NCBI GenBank assembly: GCA_024641785.1
Contig: JAHECK010000005.1
Span: 1 to 54,562, forward strand
DNA: 54,562 bases
From: Flavobacteriales bacterium
GTDB lineage: Bacteria > Bacteroidota > Bacteroidia > Flavobacteriales_D > JAHECK01
Direction: 5' to 3'
Shown in pieces: positions 34,587-42,968 of this stretch (positions are counted from its first letter, which is position 1; the number at the start of each line of letters is the position of its first letter). A program made the position numbers and the translations under genes. The notes below the pieces were generated by a model. It had not been told where the DNA came from. It saw nothing but the letters and a program-made list of their open reading frames with translations, and ran no database searches.

Positions 34587-35960
34587 ATGAAAAAACTAAA
34601 AATTCTTTTTTCTTTATTGATTTTACTACCCGCCTCTATGATGGCGCAACAAAATCTACCGGATAATTTTTATCTGGAAAAGCTCAGTAATGGACTTGAA
34701 GTATTAACAATAGAAGATAATACGGTTCCGTTAGCAACAATTGAGATTACCGTCAAAAACGGCGCTTATACAGAATCGCCTGAATATGATGGATTATCTC
34801 ACTTATATGAACACATGTTCTTTAAGTCGAATAAAGACTATGCTTCACAAGAAGAATTTCTTGCTAGAATGAATGAACTTGGGATTAGTTTTAATGGAAC
34901 TACTTCTGATGAGCGTGTCAACTATTTTATCACTTTAAGTAATTTGAAATTACAAGAAGGATTGGAGTTTATGAATTCTGCAATTCGATATCCTGCCTTT
35001 TTGGAGGATGAAATGAAAAATGAGAATCCAGTGGTGGATGGGGAATTTCAACGTGCTGAGTCAAATCCGGTATTCTTTCTATTTCAGGATGTGAACAAAC
35101 AAATGTGGGGAGATAATTATAGTCGTAAAAATACAATTGGAGATCATGATATTATTTTAACGGCCACTACAGAGAAAATGAGAACGGTTCAAAATAAATA
35201 CTATTATCCAAATAATTCAATCATAACCGTTGCAGGAGATGTGGATCATAATGAAGTTCTTAAAAGAGTTCAAGAAGTGTTTGGTGACTGGGAAGCATCC
35301 GATTTTGATCCATTTAAAAAATACCCAATTCCAGAATTTGCTCCTTTAAAAGAAAATGTATATGTGATTACTGAAAGTGAAAATGCACAAACACCCATAG
35401 CAATGATCTCTTATCATGGTCCTGATACCAGAAATGATATTAAAGCGACTTATGCTGCAGATGTTTTTTCTTTTATCACCTCACAACGATCTTCAAAATT
35501 ACAGCAAGATCTAGTGGATAGTGGTTTAGCATATCAAGTAGGTATTAGTTATCAAACTTTAAAATATGTTGGTCCAATTACTATTTTCTTAGTTCCAAAC
35601 CCAGGCAAAGTGAAAGAAGCCTTTCAAAAATTAGATGAAGAAATAAACCAATGGGCTTCAGATGATTATTTTACGGATGAGCAATTAGAAACAGCAAAAT
35701 CAATGCTGGCCATTCAAGATACTTATGGAAAGGAACAAACTTCAGATTATGTTCATACTGTAACCTATTGGTGGGCTTCTGCCAGTATCGATTATTACAC
35801 AAATTATGTAGATAATCTAAATAAAGTTACAAGGGAAGACATAAAGAAATACGTTAAAAAATACATCCTGAATAAAAATCATGTAACCGGTCTTTTATTA
35901 AGCCCTGCAATGGTTGAGCAAATGGAAATTGAAACTTTACAAAGCTATTTAGGAAAATAA
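34587..35960 (+). CDS. M16-family zinc peptidase, catalytic subunit
   Basis: The 457-residue protein has a signal peptide (MKKLKILFSLLILLPASMMAQ), so it acts in the periplasm. The inverted zinc motif HLYEH (His72, Glu75, His76) is intact, and an acidic residue for the third ligand lies ~75 residues on, in VVDGEFQRAES. The second half carries the usual M16 tail (IAMISYHGPDTRNDIKATYAADV ... LQQDLVDSGLAYQVGISY). It is followed after eight bases by an M16 gene lacking the motif, so the two should form the active/inactive heterodimer known for bacterial M16B peptidases. Likely substrates are peptides; the target is unknown. Confidence 0.93.
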   Translation: MKKLKILFSLLILLPASMMAQQNLPDNFYLEKLSNGLEVLTIEDNTVPLATIEITVKNGAYTESPEYDGLSHLYEHMFFKSNKDYASQEEFLARMNELGISFNGTTSDERVNYFITLSNLKLQEGLEFMNSAIRYPAFLEDEMKNENPVVDGEFQRAESNPVFFLFQDVNKQMWGDNYSRKNTIGDHDIILTATTEKMRTVQNKYYYPNNSIITVAGDVDHNEVLKRVQEVFGDWEASDFDPFKKYPIPEFAPLKENVYVITESENAQTPIAMISYHGPDTRNDIKATYAADVFSFITSQRSSKLQQDLVDSGLAYQVGISYQTLKYVGPITIFLVPNPGKVKEAFQKLDEEINQWASDDYFTDEQLETAKSMLAIQDTYGKEQTSDYVHTVTYWWASASIDYYTNYVDNLNKVTREDIKKYVKKYILNKNHVTGLLLSPAMVEQMEIETLQSYLGK

Positions 35961-35968
35961 TCAGTGTT

Positions 35969-37309
35969 ATGAAAAAAAGAAATTATATCTACATAAGTAT
36001 TGCGTTACTCATGGTCTTATTTATTGGCAAGACTAACGCACAAGGAACGATGGAATTCGAAGTAAACGGACTTAAAGTTATTTACAAGCAGGTTCCAAAA
36101 GAGATTGTTAGTGTCCGTTTATTTATTAATGGAGGAACTGCAAATTACAGTGTTGAACAAGAAGGAATCGAAAATTTCGCTTTTAATCTTGCCATAAATG
36201 GAGGAACAAAAAATATTGACCGCTTTGAATTTGCAAGTCAATTAGAAAAAATGGGAACCACGATTGCTGCAGGAACGAATTATGATTATGGTTTTATTAA
36301 TATGGTCTGCATTAAACAAAATTGGAACCTATCATGGGATCTATTTTCAGACGCTATTATAAATCCGGCTTTTAGCGGAGATGAATTTATAAACCTTAAA
36401 GAACAATTAATAGCTGCTGCAAAACAAGCAGAATCCGATCCCGACGAAAGTCTGAGAAGAGCTGCAATGGAAAATGTATTTGCAGGTAAAAATTACGCTA
36501 AGATCCCTAATGGAACAGAAACAAGTTTGAGTACATTAACTCTTGAAGACCTAAAAACCTACTACACTAATACAGTCGGAAAAGAAAGAAGCTTTTTAGT
36601 AGTTGTTGGTGATCTGGAAATAAATGATCTTAAAGAAAAGATAAAAAGTTCATTAGCTCAATTGCCCGAAGGAACGCTTCCAAAAATAGAAGAACGAACA
36701 ATGATAACGGAAGTTAAAAATTCTATACAGGAAAGAGATATTGCTACAAACTACATCAGAGGTTATATGAGTGCGCCTAAAATGGATGAAGAAGATGGCG
36801 TTGCTATGCTACTTGCTATGTCGATCTTAAGAAGTCGTTATTTCATTGAATTGAGAACAAAAAGAAGTCTTTCTTATGCGCCTAGTGCAGGATATGCCAA
36901 CAGCCTTATCAATAGTCCTTACAATTACATTTACATTTCTACAACCAACCCTAAAGAATCAATTAAAGTAATGGTTGATGAATTAAAAAAATTGAAAAAG
37001 GAAGGTTTTTCAGAAGAAGAATTGATCAATACTCAGCAAAAATTTTTAACGTCCTATTATATGGGACAGGAAACACTTGCTTCTCAATCCAATAGTCTTG
37101 GTGTTGCTGAACTACAAGGTGGCTGGGAAATGGCTGAAGAATTTACTTCTAAAGTAAATAGCATCACACTGGAAGATATCAATAGAGTAATCAATAAATA
37201 TTCAGATGTAATTGACTGGACCTATTTAGGAAAGGCTGAAGATATTAATGAAGAAGATTTTCTTCAACCAGTTGAAATGACAAAAAACATAAAAGTAGAT
37301 TCTAAATAA
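35969..37309 (+). CDS. M16-family inactive partner subunit
   Basis: The 446-residue protein has a signal peptide (MKKRNYIYISIALLMVLFIGKTNAQ). It aligns in architecture with the gene before it (NGLKVIYKQVPKEIVSVRLFINGG at the M16 start), but the zinc site is replaced by GIENFAFNLAINGG, so it cannot bind zinc. The C-terminal half keeps the substrate-binding arginine/tyrosine region (FIELRTKRSLSYAPSAGY). Non-catalytic M16 subunits close the chamber around the substrate and are needed for activity of the partner. It lies eight bases downstream of the catalytic gene and ends in a strong terminator. Confidence 0.92.
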   Translation: MKKRNYIYISIALLMVLFIGKTNAQGTMEFEVNGLKVIYKQVPKEIVSVRLFINGGTANYSVEQEGIENFAFNLAINGGTKNIDRFEFASQLEKMGTTIAAGTNYDYGFINMVCIKQNWNLSWDLFSDAIINPAFSGDEFINLKEQLIAAAKQAESDPDESLRRAAMENVFAGKNYAKIPNGTETSLSTLTLEDLKTYYTNTVGKERSFLVVVGDLEINDLKEKIKSSLAQLPEGTLPKIEERTMITEVKNSIQERDIATNYIRGYMSAPKMDEEDGVAMLLAMSILRSRYFIELRTKRSLSYAPSAGYANSLINSPYNYIYISTTNPKESIKVMVDELKKLKKEGFSEEELINTQQKFLTSYYMGQETLASQSNSLGVAELQGGWEMAEEFTSKVNSITLEDINRVINKYSDVIDWTYLGKAEDINEEDFLQPVEMTKNIKVDSK

Positions 37310-37328
37310 CATCACATTTAATATTGAT

Positions 37329-37361
37329 AAGCCCATGGAGTTTTCTTCATGGGCTTTTTTA
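37329..37361. terminator. Terminator of the M16 operon (bidirectional potential)
   Basis: AAGCCCATG(GAG) and (TT)CATGGGCTT form a strong stem followed by a T run on the plus strand. It lies 20 bases after the stop of the second M16 gene. Confidence 0.88.
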
Positions 37362-37409
37362 TTTCTTTTAACCTATAAGCAATGAAATATTATCTAATAG
37401 ATAATACAA

Positions 37410-37754
37410 TTATATCGTCTTTTCCTTCTTTTTGCTGGTCAATAAAAACCAATACAAAACATATAACTGGCCAATAATGAAGAATGGAAGCCCTAATTTC
37501 CAATCACTAAAATAACTGATCGCTACCCCACAAATAGTCATGATAAGTCCACCCAATCCTTCATGTCGCCATGACAAAACATAGGCAATACTCGAAATAA
37601 AAACAATCTCAAAAAAGAGGTAGTCTTTAAGGTTAAATCCTTTAATTAATTCACCCTGGAGTGCTTTATCAATAATTTCACTTGTAGCAATAAATAGGAA
37701 AAAGAAAGCTACTATAAATCCAAGGACTCTTGATACAATAAGCAATACCTTCAT
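37410..37754 (-). CDS. Small four-helix membrane protein (DUF7670-like)
   Basis: The ATG at 37754 is preferred (MKVLLIVSRVLGFIVAFFFLF, 114 residues). The track's TTG start overlaps the end of a TACTTTG box that resembles a -7 element. Four hydrophobic helices are visible, with the conserved-looking WRHEGLGGLIMTICGVAISYF between helices 2 and 3. This agrees with a small Bacteroidota membrane family annotated DUF7670 or left hypothetical. No function is known. It is a single gene converging on the M16 operon. Confidence 0.7.
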   Translation of the reverse strand: MKVLLIVSRVLGFIVAFFFLFIATSEIIDKALQGELIKGFNLKDYLFFEIVFISSIAYVLSWRHEGLGGLIMTICGVAISYFSDWKLGLPFFIIGQLYVLYWFLLTSKKKEKTI

Positions 37755-37855
37755 TTTATATGATTTTGAATTCAAAGTACTAAAGATAAGTGATTAATTG
37801 CAAGCTCTGATCCGAGCTTAAATTAGTTACTCACTCGAAATAAACATGTTAATGA

Positions 37856-38023
37856 TCAAGCGATATAATTAGGGCAACGTTTGCAAAGCTTTCCTTTCTT
37901 ATAGCTTTTACAACATTTTTTCTTTGTTTTTTTAGCAAAGGAAATGCTATTACAAGAGGCCATGTCACCTATTGAAGGGAAGGGAATCAATTCGGATTTG
38001 TAATTCTCTTTGTTTACGATCAC
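37856..38023 (-). CDS. Cys/Lys-rich mini-protein (35 aa from ATG 37963; up to 55 aa from GTG 38023)
   Basis: This gene is too short for the ORF track. From ATG 37963 it reads MASCNSISFAKKTKKKCC, then KSYKKGKLCKRCPNYIA and stop. Of 35 residues, 11 are Lys/Arg and 5 are Cys, in a C...CC...CxxC pattern. Upstream the frame stays open and sensible (NKENYKSELIPFPSIGD) to a GTG at 38023, giving 55 residues, so the true start is uncertain. The CC-x-YKKGK-x-CK-x-CP pattern recalls short, basic, cysteine-rich proteins that I believe occur widely in Bacteroidota, usually unannotated. The cysteines could bind zinc, and the basic tract suggests nucleic-acid or ribosome contact; both are inferred. It lies 94 bases upstream of nothing else on its strand except the small membrane protein, and downstream of acs. 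Confidence 0.6.
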   Translation of the reverse strand: MIVNKENYKSELIPFPSIGDMASCNSISFAKKTKKKCCKSYKKGKLCKRCPNYIA

Positions 38024-38117
38024 TTTATTTAGAATTATTCTAAATGAATGACAAACCTAATCTTCAAATGCTGTATAAGCAATACCCTTTTTAAGGTATT
38101 CTATTAAAAATTATATT

Positions 38118-40019
38118 TTATTTCTTATTTACTGATTTAATTATGGCATCAACAACTTCCGGGTTTAATAGTGTAGAAGTATCTCCCAGATTACTTGTAT
38201 CGTTTTCTGCAATTTTGCGCAATATCCTTCGCATTATTTTTCCTGATCGTGTTTTCGGAAGATCCGGAACAAATTGAATAATATCAGGTTTTGCCAACGG
38301 ACCGATCATATTGCTTACCATTTCTCGAATTTCCAGATTCAAACTTGCTTCTGACCGATTTGTCATATCGCATATAACATAAGCATAGATCCCTTGTCCT
38401 TTTATATCATGAGCGAACCCTACCACTGCAGATTCTACCACTAAAGGATGTTCATTTATCGCATTTTCCACTTCTGCCGTTCCTAATCGATGTCCGGAAA
38501 CATTGATCACATCATCAACCCTACCCAGAATCCTATAATATCCATCTTCATCCCTTTTTACGCCATCTCCGCTAAAGTAATAACCAGGGAATTGAGAAAA
38601 ATATGTTTCAAAACATCGTTTATGATCCCCATAGATAGTACGGATCATCGAAGGCCAGGGAAATTGAATACACAAATTTCCTTCCACGCTGTTTCCTATC
38701 AATTCTACTCCATCATTATCTAGAATTACGGGTAAAATACCGGGCATTGGTAAGGTTGCATAAGCCGGTTTAGTTGGGGTAACTCCTGCAATTGGAGAAA
38801 GCATTATTCCTCCTGTTTCAGTCTGCCACCAGGTATCAACAATAGGACAACGCCCTTTTCCGATATGATCATGATACCAATGCCATGCTTCTTCATTTAT
38901 GGGTTCCCCAACACTACCTAACACCTTTAAACTTGCCAATGAATGTTTTAAAACAGGTTCAATACCATGTGTTTGCAAGGCTCTTATCGCTGTAGGTGCG
39001 GTATAAAATTGATTCACTTTATACTTATCTACAATTTCCCAAAAACGACCCGCATCCGGATATGTTGGAATACCCTCAAACATTAAAGTAGTAGCTCCTG
39101 CTAGTAAAGGACCATAAATTATATAGGAATGACCTGTAATCCAGCCAATATCGGCGGTACACCAATACACATCTCCTTGAGAATATTGAAATACGTTTTC
39201 AAAAGTATATTTGGTATACACCATATACCCTCCTGTAGTATGTACTACTCCTTTTGGTTTCCCCGTTGAACCTGAAGTATAAAGAATAAACAACAAATCT
39301 TCAGAATCCATTGTTTCAGCTATGTTTACATCGCTTACTTCAGAAATCTCCTCATGCCACCAAAGATCTTGATGCGCTTTCATTGTAACTTCAGTTTTTG
39401 TTCTTTTAACCACAATAACCTTATTTACAGAACTACACTGTTTTAGCGCCTCATCTACAACATCTTTAACAGGAATGACCTTTGCTCCTCTATAATTCCC
39501 ATCAGAAGTCAAAACCATTTTAGCATCACAATCATTGATCCGCTCAGCTAATGACTGTGCTGAAAAACCGGCAAAAACGATAGAATGGACTGCTCCTATT
39601 CTAGCACAAGCTAACATCGCAATTGCAGCCTCAGGAATCATAGGCATATAAAGAATAACACGATCACCCTTTTTAATTCCATGCTTTAATAAGACGTTTG
39701 AGAATTTACATACTTCTATAAATAATTCTCGATAGCTTAAAGTAACCCCTTTTTCATTTGGATCATTTGCTTCCCAAATAATTGCCGGTTTATCTCCAAA
39801 GATGAAAAGGTTTTTCTCAAATATATTTTCTGTGATATTTAATTTCCCATCAATAAACCATTTGATAGAAAGCTTTTTAAAATCATGTTCAACTACTTTC
39901 GTCCATTTTTCCCGCCAATGAGAATTCTCAGCGATTCTGGACCAAAAACGATGGGGATTTACAATGCTTTTTTGATAATCATGGAAGTACCCACTTAGCG
40001 TTTCTATTTTTGAACTCAT
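38118..40019 (-). CDS. acs: Acetyl-CoA synthetase (AMP-forming acetate-CoA ligase)
   Basis: The 633-residue enzyme joins acetate, ATP and CoA through acetyl-AMP. Visible motifs: IVFAGFSAQSLAERI, the P-loop-like LYTSGSTGKPKGVVHT, YWCTADIGWITGHSYI, VDTWWQTETGG (the Trp that limits the acyl pocket to acetate), YYFSGDGVKRDEDGYYRILGRVDDVI, and C-terminal KTRSGKIMRRILRKIA with the regulatory acetylation lysine. Length and motifs match typical Acs. No acetyltransferase regulator is beside it. It is a single gene on the minus strand. Confidence 0.97.
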   Translation of the reverse strand: MSSKIETLSGYFHDYQKSIVNPHRFWSRIAENSHWREKWTKVVEHDFKKLSIKWFIDGKLNITENIFEKNLFIFGDKPAIIWEANDPNEKGVTLSYRELFIEVCKFSNVLLKHGIKKGDRVILYMPMIPEAAIAMLACARIGAVHSIVFAGFSAQSLAERINDCDAKMVLTSDGNYRGAKVIPVKDVVDEALKQCSSVNKVIVVKRTKTEVTMKAHQDLWWHEEISEVSDVNIAETMDSEDLLFILYTSGSTGKPKGVVHTTGGYMVYTKYTFENVFQYSQGDVYWCTADIGWITGHSYIIYGPLLAGATTLMFEGIPTYPDAGRFWEIVDKYKVNQFYTAPTAIRALQTHGIEPVLKHSLASLKVLGSVGEPINEEAWHWYHDHIGKGRCPIVDTWWQTETGGIMLSPIAGVTPTKPAYATLPMPGILPVILDNDGVELIGNSVEGNLCIQFPWPSMIRTIYGDHKRCFETYFSQFPGYYFSGDGVKRDEDGYYRILGRVDDVINVSGHRLGTAEVENAINEHPLVVESAVVGFAHDIKGQGIYAYVICDMTNRSEASLNLEIREMVSNMIGPLAKPDIIQFVPDLPKTRSGKIMRRILRKIAENDTSNLGDTSTLLNPEVVDAIIKSVNKK

Positions 40020-40086
40020 GAATTAATGCTTTAATTAATTATTTATTTATAGTAAGCAATAGCTTCTTTATATTAACCAATTGAAA

Positions 40087-40650
40087 TTAGATCAGGTCGG
40101 TGATCTTTGAATTGAGTGGTCCTGTGATGGAAAGGAAATAATCTATTAATTCTCCATTTTCATCCACCAAATATTTTTGAAAATTCCATTTTACTTTTGA
40201 ATTTTTAACTCCATTTTTAACCTTTTCTGTTAGCCACGCATAGAGTGGATGCTGATGATCTCCTTTTACATCCACTTTTTCAGTTAAGAAAAAAGTAACT
40301 CCATAATTAACCTGACAAAAAGTATTTATTTCATCGGCGCTTCCCGGTTCCTGCTTACCAAATTGGTTACATGGAATTCCAATCACTACCAGTTTGTCTT
40401 TGTAATTTTCATAAAGGGTCTGCAGATCTTCATATTGAGGGGTAAATCCACATTCAGAAGCGACATTGACGAATAATATTTTTTTTCCTTTAAAATCATT
40501 TAAGTTTATTGCTTCCCCTGACAAGGAATTGATCTCAATATCATAAAGAGATTCAAGAGATTGACTATCTGTTTTTTTATTCTCCATAAATGATAATACT
40601 ACTAGACAAAGCACAGTAATTAGAACGGCTAAAGCGATCGATCTTTTCAT
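40087..40650 (-). CDS. Glutathione peroxidase-family thiol peroxidase with N-terminal membrane anchor
   Basis: The 187-residue protein has an N-terminal hydrophobic segment (IALAVLITVLCLVVLSF), so it is either periplasmic-anchored or exported. The GPx domain is complete: VNVASECGFTPQYEDLQ with catalytic Cys67 (cysteine, not selenocysteine), VIGIPCNQFGKQEPGS with the conserved Gln and a candidate resolving Cys, and KWNFQKYLVDENG with the Trp-Asn of the tetrad. Cys-type GPx enzymes of bacteria normally use thioredoxin-like donors. It is transcribed alone, between acs and the hydroxyproline operon. Confidence 0.93.
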   Translation of the reverse strand: MKRSIALAVLITVLCLVVLSFMENKKTDSQSLESLYDIEINSLSGEAINLNDFKGKKILFVNVASECGFTPQYEDLQTLYENYKDKLVVIGIPCNQFGKQEPGSADEINTFCQVNYGVTFFLTEKVDVKGDHQHPLYAWLTEKVKNGVKNSKVKWNFQKYLVDENGELIDYFLSITGPLNSKITDLI

Positions 40651-40709
40651 AAAATCTAAATATGGAGTAATATAAGAACTTAAAAAGAAAGTGAAAAGTT
40701 TGCTTGAAT

Positions 40710-41963
40710 TCAGTTAAATCTTTCAGGATCTAATCGATCTGTATTTATTTTCGATCTTCCATTAAGTAATATTTCGCTTAGTACTTTTCCACTTATTGGA
40801 GCAAAACTTAATCCCATCATCGCATGTCCTGTATTAAAACTAAGGTTTGAAATGCTTTTACTTCTTCCTATATATGGCAAACCATCCGGAGATACCGGTC
40901 TAAGGCCGGCCCAGGGAATTAATCCATTAAATAAATTCTTATCAAATTTTTTAAAATACTTATCTACGCTGTTTTTTATCCCTTCTACCCTATTCTTATT
41001 GACACTTAGGTCTAACCCGGCAAATTCCATGGTTCCCGAAATACGAAGATCATTTAACATCGGTGTCATTGCCACTTTTGCTTCACATAATATCGATGGT
41101 GTTTTGAGTTGTAAAGGAACAGAAGGGATATGGAGATGGTAGCCTTTTCCTGCCTGAATAGGAAGATTGATTTGAAGCGTCTTTACCATTTCCTGACTCC
41201 AGCTTCCAGAACAAAGAATATATTCATCTGCTTCAAATTCTTCTTGAAGAGACTTGATGGATTTTATCCTGCCATTTTCTTTCACAATCGAATCGATCCT
41301 TTTATCATAATGGAACTGAACTCCCTTTTTTACAAGTAAATCAGTTATTTCTTCCATAAACCGTTGAGGAACAATATGGGCATCACTTTTATACCAAACT
41401 CCACCCAAAACATCTGCTTCCAGTTGATTTTCATGATCTCGAAGCTGAACAGCATTCAAGACTTCTATTTCTAATCCAAATTCCCTTGCTTTTTCAGCCA
41501 GATGCTCCTCTTCATCCTGATATGCATTTGTTTTGTATAACATCATTAAACCACCACGTTCGTAGTGATAATTTAGTGCTTCCTTATCTGAAATAGACTT
41601 AAATAGATCACGACTTTCAACATTCATCTCTAACAATAAGGGACCGGCTTCCTGAACATTCCTTGTATTCGAAGATTGAATAAAATGCCATAACCATGAT
41701 ATCAAATCAGCATTTAAGCGAGGTTTAATATATAAAGGACTTTGTGGGTCTAATAACCATTTAATTCCTTTTCGTATTACTCCAGGAGCCGCTAAAGGGG
41801 TTAAATGACTAGGAACGATCATCCCGGCATTGCCATAAGAGCAGCCATCCGAATCTCCTTTTTTTGAAGCACTAACTACGCTAACTTCAACTCCTTCCTT
41901 TTGAAGGAAATATGCAGTGCAAAGTCCGACTGCACCGCTTCCAATAACAATTGCTTTTTTCAT
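40710..41963 (-). CDS. FAD-dependent D-amino-acid dehydrogenase, probable D-hydroxyproline dehydrogenase
   Basis: I use ATG 41963 (417 residues), since MKKAIVIGSGAVGLCTAYFL is a canonical DAO-family start with GxGxxG; the track's longer start reads into the epimerase gene. Other signatures: GCSYGNAGMIVPSH, MLNDLRISGTMEFAGLD and the C-terminal SPDGLPYIGRS...NTGHAMMGLSFAPISGK. By operon position it should oxidise cis-4-hydroxy-D-proline, the epimerase product, to 1-pyrroline-4-hydroxy-2-carboxylate, passing electrons to the respiratory chain. It is the last gene of the operon, one base after the epimerase stop. A general D-amino-acid role is the alternative. Confidence 0.88.
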   Translation of the reverse strand: MKKAIVIGSGAVGLCTAYFLQKEGVEVSVVSASKKGDSDGCSYGNAGMIVPSHLTPLAAPGVIRKGIKWLLDPQSPLYIKPRLNADLISWLWHFIQSSNTRNVQEAGPLLLEMNVESRDLFKSISDKEALNYHYERGGLMMLYKTNAYQDEEEHLAEKAREFGLEIEVLNAVQLRDHENQLEADVLGGVWYKSDAHIVPQRFMEEITDLLVKKGVQFHYDKRIDSIVKENGRIKSIKSLQEEFEADEYILCSGSWSQEMVKTLQINLPIQAGKGYHLHIPSVPLQLKTPSILCEAKVAMTPMLNDLRISGTMEFAGLDLSVNKNRVEGIKNSVDKYFKKFDKNLFNGLIPWAGLRPVSPDGLPYIGRSKSISNLSFNTGHAMMGLSFAPISGKVLSEILLNGRSKINTDRLDPERFN

Positions 41964-41964
41964 A

Positions 41965-42966
41965 TTATAAAACCGAAAAGCCCTCCTTAAAGGGATCATC
42001 ATCATCAATTATAATTGTATTATATCCCATTATTCTAGCCCAGCCTTCAATACTCGGTAAAATGGCTTTAAATGTCCCTACCTTTGCTAAGCCTTCAATT
42101 CTTCCGATAAACTTCGAACCGATAATGCTTTCATGAATAAAATCCTCACCAACTTTCAATTTTCCCTTTGCATGCCATTGTGCCATTCGGGCAGAGGTCC
42201 CTGTTCCACAAGGTGAACGATCGATCGCCTTATCACCATAAAAAACAGCATTACGTGCAGTGGAATTAGGATCAATTGTTTTACCCGTCCACATTACATG
42301 ACTTAGTCCACCAATTAAAGGATTTTCAGGATGTTCAAAGTGGTATTTTTTATTCATTTCTTTACGAATCGCTCTGCTCCAGGGAATAATTTGAGCAGTC
42401 GTATAGTTTTCTAATCCTTTAAAATTTTTCTGTGGATCAACAATAGCATAGTAATTACCGCCATAAGCCACATCGACGATCAATGTTCCAAGATCCGGAC
42501 AATCTACTTCCAGATTTTCTACGGCAAGATAACTTGCTACGTTGCTTAGTTTAACGGAATTTACTCTTGATCCTTCGGTACTATATTCGACTTGAACTAG
42601 ACCGGCAGGAGTTTCTAATCTTAATTTTCCCGGTATTTTTGGAGTGATGATCCCTTCCTCTATGGCAATGGTTACGGTACCAATGGTTCCATGGCCACAC
42701 ATCGGTAAACATCCACTTGTTTCGATATATAAAACCGCAATATCATTTTCAGGGTTGTCAGGTGGATAAAGAATACTGCCCGACATCATATCATGTCCTC
42801 TGGGTTCGAACATCAATCCTTTCCTGATCCAGTCGAATTCTTCTAGAAAATGCTGTCTCTTCTCAAAAATATTCTTTCCAAGGAGCACTGGACCTCCTTC
42901 TTTAACAAGGCGAACAGGATTTCCGCAGGTATGAGCATCAATACATGAAAAGGTATATTTTGACAT
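41965..42966 (-). CDS. 4-hydroxyproline 2-epimerase (proline racemase superfamily)
   Basis: The 333-residue enzyme interconverts trans-4-hydroxy-L-proline and cis-4-hydroxy-D-proline by a two-base mechanism. Both catalytic cysteines are present: Cys90 in LPMCGHGTIGT and Cys253 in DRSPCGTGTSARM. That separates it from trans-3-hydroxyproline dehydratases, which have Thr at the second site. Other motifs: CIDAHTCGNPVRL and FEPRGHDMMSGSILYPP. It is two bases downstream of the dehydrogenase gene at 42969 and one base upstream of the FAD enzyme. Confidence 0.93.
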   Translation of the reverse strand: MSKYTFSCIDAHTCGNPVRLVKEGGPVLLGKNIFEKRQHFLEEFDWIRKGLMFEPRGHDMMSGSILYPPDNPENDIAVLYIETSGCLPMCGHGTIGTVTIAIEEGIITPKIPGKLRLETPAGLVQVEYSTEGSRVNSVKLSNVASYLAVENLEVDCPDLGTLIVDVAYGGNYYAIVDPQKNFKGLENYTTAQIIPWSRAIRKEMNKKYHFEHPENPLIGGLSHVMWTGKTIDPNSTARNAVFYGDKAIDRSPCGTGTSARMAQWHAKGKLKVGEDFIHESIIGSKFIGRIEGLAKVGTFKAILPSIEGWARIMGYNTIIIDDDDPFKEGFSVL

Positions 42967-42968
42967 GC

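Noticed and set aside
37802-37819. Inverted repeat AAGCTC/GAGCTT downstream of the mini-protein
   Set aside because: Six-pair stem without a T-tract; too weak to call.
38081-38100. Inverted repeat AATACC/GGTATT after the acs stop codon
   Set aside because: The stem is only six pairs, AT-rich, and has no T-tract on the minus strand, so it is not called a terminator.
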